The position numbers were made by a program, and so were the translations under genes. The notes under the pieces were generated by a model, which had not been told where the DNA came from, searched no databases, and was given only the letters and a program-made list of their open reading frames with translations. This document shows positions 56,569 through 64,000 of a DNA stretch of 64,000 bases, in pieces (within the stretch, counting starts at the first letter, position 1; every line of letters begins with the position of its first letter). The stretch is from positions 65,177,651-65,241,650 of the forward strand of contig NC_092879.1 in NCBI RefSeq assembly GCF_028372415.1, in the 5' to 3' direction. The stretch comes from Notamacropus eugenii. Its lineage: Eukaryota; Chordata; Mammalia; Diprotodontia; Macropodidae.

Positions 56569-57500
56569 CCTCTGCTTCCTAAAACAATGATTTAATTAAA
56601 GCTAATTAGTTAAAAAAATAAACGTTCTGTTATACCAGTCTTGTATCTGTGTGTGTGTGGGTGTGCTTTCTCCCATCATACCTTTTCTCACCCTTTTTAT
56701 TTCAAATTTGAATGGAGGCCTTTGCATTCCTCCCCATTCCCAATGACCCCTATGGGCCATCCTCCCAGAGTAGATATACCTTCCTTCCAAGGTGAAATAT
56801 TTTCCCTTTACTGACTGGTAATTCCTGGCTCAGGGCATGGGTTCCAGGAGAAAATTATCAACGAGGTTACTCTCTGCTTTGCCAGACCCACCCCCCCAAC
56901 CTTTCCCAATGATCATCAAGAACTACTTCTTATATTTATAGATTTTTTAACTGCCAAAAGTCCTCAGGGTCAGATTATAGAACACCTAAAAATTCTTAGA
57001 TTTTGTTCATGCCTCCCCTGTGCTTACCATTCTAAGACCTAGTGCCCAGACCTTGAAGTCTGCAAATGAATTAGCCTTTTCCCTGGAAAACTGAAATGAA
57101 CTTCTTTCAATCAGTTTGAGCTAGAGGCTAAGGTGTAGGATAAGGAACAGGGTCAGTTGTCAACCTGGATGGGACTTGAGTAGGTCCACCCAGTCTAATC
57201 CCTTCATTATACATAAGAGGTAGTTCTGGGGCCCAAAGAAGTTAACTTGCACAGGAACCCACTGGGGACAGGCCACAGGGAACAGGGACAGGCAGGATGG
57301 GCCCTCTGGGTCTTCTGATTCCAAATACAATGAAGAAGTGAAACCAAGGTGGTGAGGAAATGGGAGCAGACATGAGAGAAAGACATGTGACCAGGGAGGC
57401 ATGGAACACCACTGACATGGTAATGTAAGCTTTGCCTAACCTCGCCCAGAGGGGACAGAAGTGCCTTGTGCAGGAGGAATCTAGCATCTTTCAGACCCAT
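56569..57500. other. Gene 7 3' flank, hybrid
   Basis: To about 57240 this follows the gene 3 flank (24357-25030). From about 57250 it follows the gene 5 flank (32860 onward, TCTTCTGATTCCAAATACAA). It holds a short GT run near 56650 and a reversed MIR-like fragment near 57160-57250. No gene seen. Confidence 0.7.
56617..56622 (+). terminator. Poly(A) signal of gene 7
   Basis: AATAAA 49 bp after the stop, same position as in gene 3. Confidence 0.55.
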
Positions 57501-58071
57501 CCCTGTCCTGCTCTTCTCTCTGTACACGTGGACTTTCTGGTTGAATGTTCTGAAACTTCTCACTGGGATTAAGGGGATTCTGGTTTGGGATGCTATTGTC
57601 AGTAAGAACTGGGGGAATATTAAAGGTCACCAGGACATCTTTCCATCGATGTGACAGGATATGTTCCGTGGTCCATGGCAGGGTCCCCTGCTGTGATGAC
57701 TCGCTCTAAATTGAGGGCTTTGTTTCATTTTCATAATCTGGCTCTCTATGGCATTCCGAGCTGCGAATGGGCCCTTCCACCAATACTCCCTCTACCTGAA
57801 GAGATTATCCCAGTCACCACAATGTGCTTGGATCAATTTCTGTGGTGTTCCCTCAAGGCCTCCTGCTGTGCCTGTTGGCACATTGGACAATTTACTGGAC
57901 ACTCAGGCCCAATACTTATGTTCAGCTCGCCTGAACACTTCCTCTGTGGTCCACCTATAGACTGTGACATAACATCAGTGTTCCTCCAATGAAGGTCTAT
58001 CTGGGCTCACTTTTTAGACCAATTTGTTCTTGGATTGGATTTGTATTTTTTAACCATTCTTCTCTTTTTCC
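57500..58071. repeat. Filler, end of second unit
   Basis: Matches 33130-33712 apart from a deletion of about 30 bp near 57855. No gene seen. Confidence 0.7.
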
Positions 58072-61000
58072 CTGGGAAGTTCATGTGGGGGATTTTGGCC
58101 AAGTACTCGGGTCCTTCTTGTACGGTCTACTCTCCAGTTATTGTTCACAGATCACTACAGTGGGGTGATCCTGGAATCTAGGTTAGGAACCCCTGCTATG
58201 AATCCTTAATTTCTTCTGACCTTTTGTCCTGCAGTTTCCTCTTCTGTTTCCTGGATCTGGATTTCAGGCCATTCTGGACCCTACACTCCTTGCAGTGTCT
58301 ACACTGGAACTGTGCAGGGACAACAAGCAGTCTGAGGAAAGATTTCTGGGGTATTTCCTAGAGTTCACCCTTAGCCCCACTGTGAGAGATATCATTCTGT
58401 GTGGATTTGTACAACCTGTTCCCTTTTCTTGACCCTGGACATACTTCAGGGAAATTCTAGCCTACCTCCACCTGTGGATTTCCATTAATCTGTTTTATGT
58501 GTTCTACAAATTCTTGGTAGGGCCAACTTAAGGATTCTAGCCCATATCACACCCTAGCCCCGTCTGCAGTTAAGGCCTGGCCCAGGCATTGGACTTTCTA
58601 TAAGATTATCTTCCTCTATACCAGGGTCTCCATTTCAGGAGCTATGAGGTGACTTGCTGCTTTTCCTCTAGACTGATGGATTGCCTTTGGACCATGTATA
58701 TTCATTTTAAATCCTTCTTGGTTCATTCTGCAGTCCAAGTTGCTGGTTCACTGAATGCTTCTGCTTGGGCTTTCCTGTTGCTCTCTTTGACTCATTTTCA
58801 CTAGGCAGCTGATTAATGGGATTCTGGTTGAGATCCTATTGTTTGTCAGGACTGCAGGAGTATTGAAGGTCACAAGAACAACTTTTTGCAGATATGAGGG
58901 AATCTGTTCAGTAGTGTGTGCTGTGATCCCACGGTGACAGCCAGATCTAAGTTGAGGGCTTTTCTCATATTCATCCTCTTTTGCTCTACCACAAAATTTG
59001 TTGGCATTTGGCCCATCCACAGATGCTCCCTGCAGCCTAGGAGGTTTTCTCAGAAACCACCATGTGCCCAGATTACTTTCTGTGGGGTTCTCTCCACAAA
59101 GAAGTTTGGAGGGCCCCTGCTGAGACACCTGGTACCTCGCAAGGTTCCTGGGTCCCCCATAAGGGGCACTGAGGATCGTTGCTTCCATTCACTTGAGAAG
59201 AACACTTCCTCTGTATTCCACCTGTAGCTGAAGACATAACATCAGTGTCCCTCCATCTATCTCTCTGGGCTCCTTTTGTGTTAACCCATTTGTTCCTGGG
59301 TTGGGTTTGTTTTGGACCATTCTTGTCCTTGCTGCTGAGGAGTTCATTTGGGGAACTCTGGCCAAGTACTTGGGTCCCTCTTGAAGCAGGGGCTTTTGTC
59401 TCTTCAGTCAGCGCCTTTTGGATCGCTACAGTGTTTTGCTGGTAGAACTTGGTTTGAGACCCCCTGCTGTGAATGCTGAATTCTCTCTTAACCTTTTGTG
59501 CTGCAGTTTCCTCTTCTCTTTTGCCTGAGTCTGGATTTCAGACCAATCAGGCCTCTCTGTTGCTTTCCATGTCTACAGTGGAACTGTCCATGGCCTCCAG
59601 AAAGAGGAGCAGGGCAGGCTGCAGGTGAGTGTGGAACCCTCCAAGGCTAATGGTGACTTTTCCATCTCCATCCTGCCTAGCACTAGTGTCCCCAGGACAC
59701 AGAACTTCCTGGAGATGGCTGTAGCTATCCACCCTGGGCAGAGATTCCCCCTGTAGTAGAATCCAGGACATGCTCGTGAGCATCACTGAGTAGACCAGTG
59801 TCATTTACCCCTAGGGGATGTAAGAAAGCTTCTGAACGCTGGGTGTGAAGGCAGCACGAGGAAGAAGAAAGCCAGTCTGTCATACTTCTGCCAGCCTCAG
59901 TTCAGCAAATGAAGAAGAACCTGTTTTACCATCTTGATAGTCTTCTACGTCTCTGGAACATCCATATATAGTCAGATCATGCTATAGAATGACATCACAT
60001 GACATGGCCCCAAGATTTCACAGAGCTTGTTTGGGGGGGAGACAGAGAAGTAGTCCTCAAGAGTTTTCCTTAGATTATTTGTTGTGAAATTCTTTTGAGT
60101 TGTTCTCTCTAGTCTTACCTCTTGAGAAATGTTTCCTAATGAAATTCAGCACTCTCAGTACCACAGAAATGCTTAATTTTAATGATCAGTGTGACAAAGA
60201 TATCTTTTCCTCAGCATGAGAAATTGTAGCTGCACTGGCTTGGGGATGGGTCTGACCTTGGCTGCCAAACTTTGCCCACTTTTTCATGGTGCATATGTGC
60301 CAGTATTCCCTGTGATACTCTCCATGTTCAGAAGCTGGAGTGTGCAAATTAGCTTGGTAAATCCTAGGATGTTGTCTGGGACACAGAGAATCAAAGATGA
60401 CAGAAATAGCATGGAGGCATCAGAGGTAGGATATGAAGAACCTTTACCCTCGGCAAGGTAAGCTTTGTGCTGTAGGGACTCATTAAAACTCACAGATAGG
60501 GGATGGCATGTGCAGTTATGAAGGGAACTTCTGTGCTGAGAGCACTGTATATCAACATTAGTATATCCCAGATTCTTCTATTATCTTGCCTGAGTTTTCT
60601 GAATTATGCACTTTTTCCAAGACAGTCCTGTAATGAACCTACGTTCCTTCCCTGTATCCAATATTTATTTGTGGTGGACAAACAAACTAGTGGCCAGCCT
60701 GCTGTCCTTAGTTTGGCTGTTCTGTAAGTAAAGGTACCTGACACATACCTCCTGGCACCACTTGGACCTTCCACTACGTGCTGCCACACCCTCCAGCGCT
60801 TGAGAATCTTGTAGAACAGGGCATTCTTTATTTCCTTGAAATTCTTTATTTCTGTCAACTGATTTTTGCTGTGGCAAAAGTTGGGGGCATAATCCGTCGT
60901 TACTTGCCCTTGATGTACAAAGTAATGTGGCTTCTCATCAATATTTTTCCTAAAGTGTTGTGATTTCTAGTAAATCCTGACTGAGTTTTAAACCATCTTG

Positions 61001-61310
61001 TTGCTTAGAATGACATCTCTTATCCATCCTTTTGTGACATGAGGTCTGATTTTTATTAACTATCATTGGGTATTGACAGTTACAAATAGACCATTTTCTC
61101 TGAAGAGACAATTTTGTCCATTTGTCTATGTTGTGCCTCGATTTCTAGTCCCAATTAAGTGAAGCCCAGAGGGCATTATCAGTGTTTTATTCTGAATTTT
61201 ACTGTGAATGAGTCTAGAGTTACACATATACAATGCCAGTTAATTCAGCATTTTAGATAGTTCAGTTGCACCGACAAATGAAGATTATTAAAGACACGAG
61301 AAACTTCGAG

Positions 61311-61636
61311 TTGTTCGTAATCAATCACTTTATTTAGTGACCAACACAGAGGAAAGCCAAGAAAAGATAGAAGACTGAGTGCACGACGTAGAAGATGCAG
61401 AGCGCATCTAGGATGTTCAGCGTCATATCACAGAGGTGTCCTTAACTGGCTGGAAACAGGCTGCAGGATGATATTCCTCACTGGTGCCATGCTGTCTTGC
61501 GTGCTGTAATCCAGAGCACACCTGCAGCTCCAGGACAGTGACATTGTCTGACAGGAACCTGACACTGAGGAAGATCTTGTCTTACAAGGATCTTGGTTAG
61601 ATAGACTTGGTGGTGCTACTGCTGCTGCTGCTGTTG
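61311..61636 (-). ncRNA. Candidate terminal exon, minus strand, copy 3
   Basis: Same as copy 1 (3240-3565): acceptor, short CAG run (61618-61640) and AATAAA at 61329-61334. Confidence 0.35.
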
Positions 61637-61898
61637 CTGCAAAATGAATAGATTAAAAAATACCTCCTGACCCCTGGAAATGTGAGGCTCTCCAAAGCTG
61701 GAGGTTACTATACGTTCCTCCATCAAAAACACCATGTTACAAGTTCAATTCATGAAGAGTAAGAAACTACATTAAGTTGGAACTTGCTTACTCCGTACGT
61801 GTCTAGTTTTATCGTCATTTTGAACGTGTAGGATACGTCCGCATGACCTTAAGATCTTAACGTTTGGGGGTGAGGATCAATGAGCCAAGGGTGCTTAC

Positions 61899-62276
61899 CT
61901 GACTGGAGAATGTCATGCTTCTAAGAGTCTGGAAGCCAAGTCTTGTTTTTGAAAATCTTTGTAGAGGTGCCAAGATTTTCCCTCAGAATATCTGGAATGA
62001 GCAGTAAACAACCTTGAGTTCCAACTTGAAAACCTTTGTAGAGGGACTGAGATTTTTACTCAACAGTCTAGAAAGAGCAGTAAACTACCTTGAGTTCCAA
62101 CGTGAAAATCTTTGTAGAGGGACTGAGATTTTATTTTAACTCAGAATATCTAGAATGACCAGTACAAAACCTTGAGCCTCTACTTTCAGTTAGGTCGGGA
62201 CTCTTGGGTTATCACTCACTTTCCCAGGGGAGGGAAGTTGATACCCTCCCTCTTAGACTTGTTGGCCCAGATTTAG
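61899..62276 (-). ncRNA. Candidate first exon, minus strand, copy 3
   Basis: Same as copy 1 (3828-4205). TATAAATA at 62301-62308, donor at 61899/61898. Confidence 0.35.
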
Positions 62277-64000
62277 GCTTTCCACGGAGCTCTGGCCCTC
62301 TATTTATACGCACAGTAGGGGTGACACACCCATTGACCCAACAATGCTTGACATCTCAACAACTGCTCACAGTAGAGGCATTTTTACCAAATATGGTTGT
62401 ACTCTCCTACTTGGAATAAAAAGGCTAAATTGCCTTTTTTAACCAAAATTAGTGCTACTGGGTTTTGAAAACCAACAGTGGTGACACTGACTTTTTTTCA
62501 CCAGAAATGGTAATACCAATTTTAAAATCTGACATGCCTTTAATTTTCTTCATGCATGACACTCTGCAATGGGGTATACTCTTGTCAGTCAATCAATCAA
62601 GCTGTACTTTTGATTGCTTAGTGTTTGGAAATACATATTTGCAAGTGAGGGAGCTGTGCTGCCTCCAGCTTTTGCTCTGCTAGGATAAGGTAATAAGCTG
62701 ATTTTCTATTGGGAAGGTGATGGCACAAACGCGACTTTTAGAACCAGATGAGTTTTAAGGTGCCTTCTCACTCCAAATCTATGAAAATTGTGCCGGTAGT
62801 CAGCACAGGTAAGTGGGAAAGTCACGTACACATTTGAAAGGAGAGCATGGAAGACGTGGACTGTGCTGTTCCTATGGAAATTACGAGCTCAGAAGAACAA
62901 CAGCTGTGGCTTCCCCACCTTTGGAAGGTGAATTAAAATTGTAAAACCTGAAGGGACAGAAACCAAGGCATGATTATGTTACATTCAAATTTACCACTGC
63001 TGACAAAAGGATAGTAATAGTAAGGCAATTCAAAACAAGACTTAGACAGATCACCTTTGTTCATGGATGACTACAATGAGTTGCTGTTGGACCCTGGGCT
63101 TTGACTCCCTGCTGTGAATCATTACTTTCCTCTTACCTTTTGTGTTGCAGGTTCCTCTGCTGTTTGCCTGGTCTGGATTTCAGGTCATTCAGACCCCTCT
63201 GCTGCTTTCCATATCTGCACTGGAACTGTCCATGGCTGAAAGGCAGTCTGTGTATAGAGTTCTGGGGTGTCTCCTAGAGGCCATTCCCACCCACATTTCA
63301 GCTGTTAGTGATTGAGTTCTGGGCAAATTCTCCCTTTCCATTACCTATTCTTGATCAGGGGCATACTTCGGGAAAATTCTGGCCTTCTTCTAACTGGGGT
63401 GTTCTACCATTCTACTTTATCAGGTCTGGTCACTGTTGGTGGATCCAAATGAAGGATTTCTAGGGTTACTTCTAAAGTCCAAGGAACTGGTTCGATGAAT
63501 GCTTGTGCATGGGTTTCCTTCTTACTCTCTTTGACTCATTTGCTCCAGGCAACTGATTAATAGGATTCTGGTTGAGATCCTGTTGTCAGTCAAGACTGAT
63601 GAAGTATGGATGGTCACAAGAACAAATATTTACAGATATGAGGGGAAAAGTGCAGGGCCAACAGACAGGCTGTGGAAAGATTTCTGGGGTGCCTCCCTAG
63701 AGCCTGCAGGACAGGATACAAATGCTGAACTTTGCAGTTGAAACCTCTGTAACCTGCCATTACATTATCTTTCCAGCCTAAAGCACCACTATTTTCCTTC
63801 AGGGCTTCTGCCTTACTGGGCAGTTCTTTGTAAGTCCTGTCACCCTTTGCCCACCCTTTAGGTTTGACCAATATGGTCTGAAAGCTTCCTTCTTCCTTCA
63901 AGGCTTGCATTGACCCAGCCAAGCATTTCTGACAGAGGTGATACAACTTGCATGATACCTTTCAGATTTTTTCCCCAACTTTCAATTCCTACACAGAATT

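Larger units (their letters stand above)
58072..64000. repeat. Third unit: near-identical copy of 1-5929
   Basis: Every stretch I compared is the same as 1-5929 at a constant offset of 58071. The one difference seen is G at 4371 against A at 62442. It contains filler, the insert and the start of a further gene 1-type flank, and is cut by the window end. Confidence 0.93.

Overview
This window looks like vertebrate nuclear DNA, most likely from a marsupial. There are no compact operons. It carries tRNA-derived CORE-SINE copies of the MIR/THER1/Mar1 type, (GT)n tracts, TATA boxes and AATAAA signals. The marsupial assignment rests mainly on the SINE type and is an inference. No single-copy anchor gene was recognised, so species and chromosome are unknown.

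The recognisable protein-coding content is one family: intronless copies related to gamma-SNAP (NAPG), the TPR-like NSF attachment protein used in SNARE disassembly. Seven copies lie on the + strand: gene 1 (7135-8190, intact), gene 2 (17102-17884, shortened), gene 3 (23298-24356, one internal stop), gene 4 (about 26013-26535, lacks its first half), gene 5 (31321-32169, open but without the acidic tail), gene 6 (42962-44017, intact) and gene 7 (55510-56568, intact). An eighth 5' flank with no gene lies at about 28080-29118. Copies 1-3 and 5-7 share a 5' flank with a SINE, a TATA box about 550-660 bp before the ATG, and a 3' flank with AATAAA, usually a (GT)n tract, and a reversed MIR-like fragment. 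A retrocopy therefore seems to have acquired its flanks first and then been amplified as a cassette.

Between cassettes lies an unclassified tandem repeat (called filler here). Its monomer is about 1.26 kb and appears to be built from diverged sub-monomers of about 375 bp. Five minisatellite blocks with an 18-bp-type unit (TGTGTCCCCATCTGTCTG) grow out of it. A separate insert occurs three times (about 2.0-4.98, 35.7-38.7 and 60.1-63.05 kb). It holds a candidate compact minus-strand transcription unit: TATA box, exon, CAG|GTAAGC donor, 262-bp intron, exon starting with a CAG repeat, AATAAA.

At large scale the window is a nested tandem duplication. Bases 1-5929 recur at 58072-64000 with only one difference seen, a period of 58071 bp. 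That period divides into a 33712-bp unit (1-33712, genes 1-5) and a shorter diverged unit (33713-58071, genes 6 and 7). Gene 6 corresponds to gene 1 and gene 7 to gene 3. The shorter unit lacks the counterparts of genes 2, 4 and 5, and one exchange point is visible near 57240. The locus therefore looks like a young, still rearranging ampliconic array of gamma-SNAP-like retrogenes.
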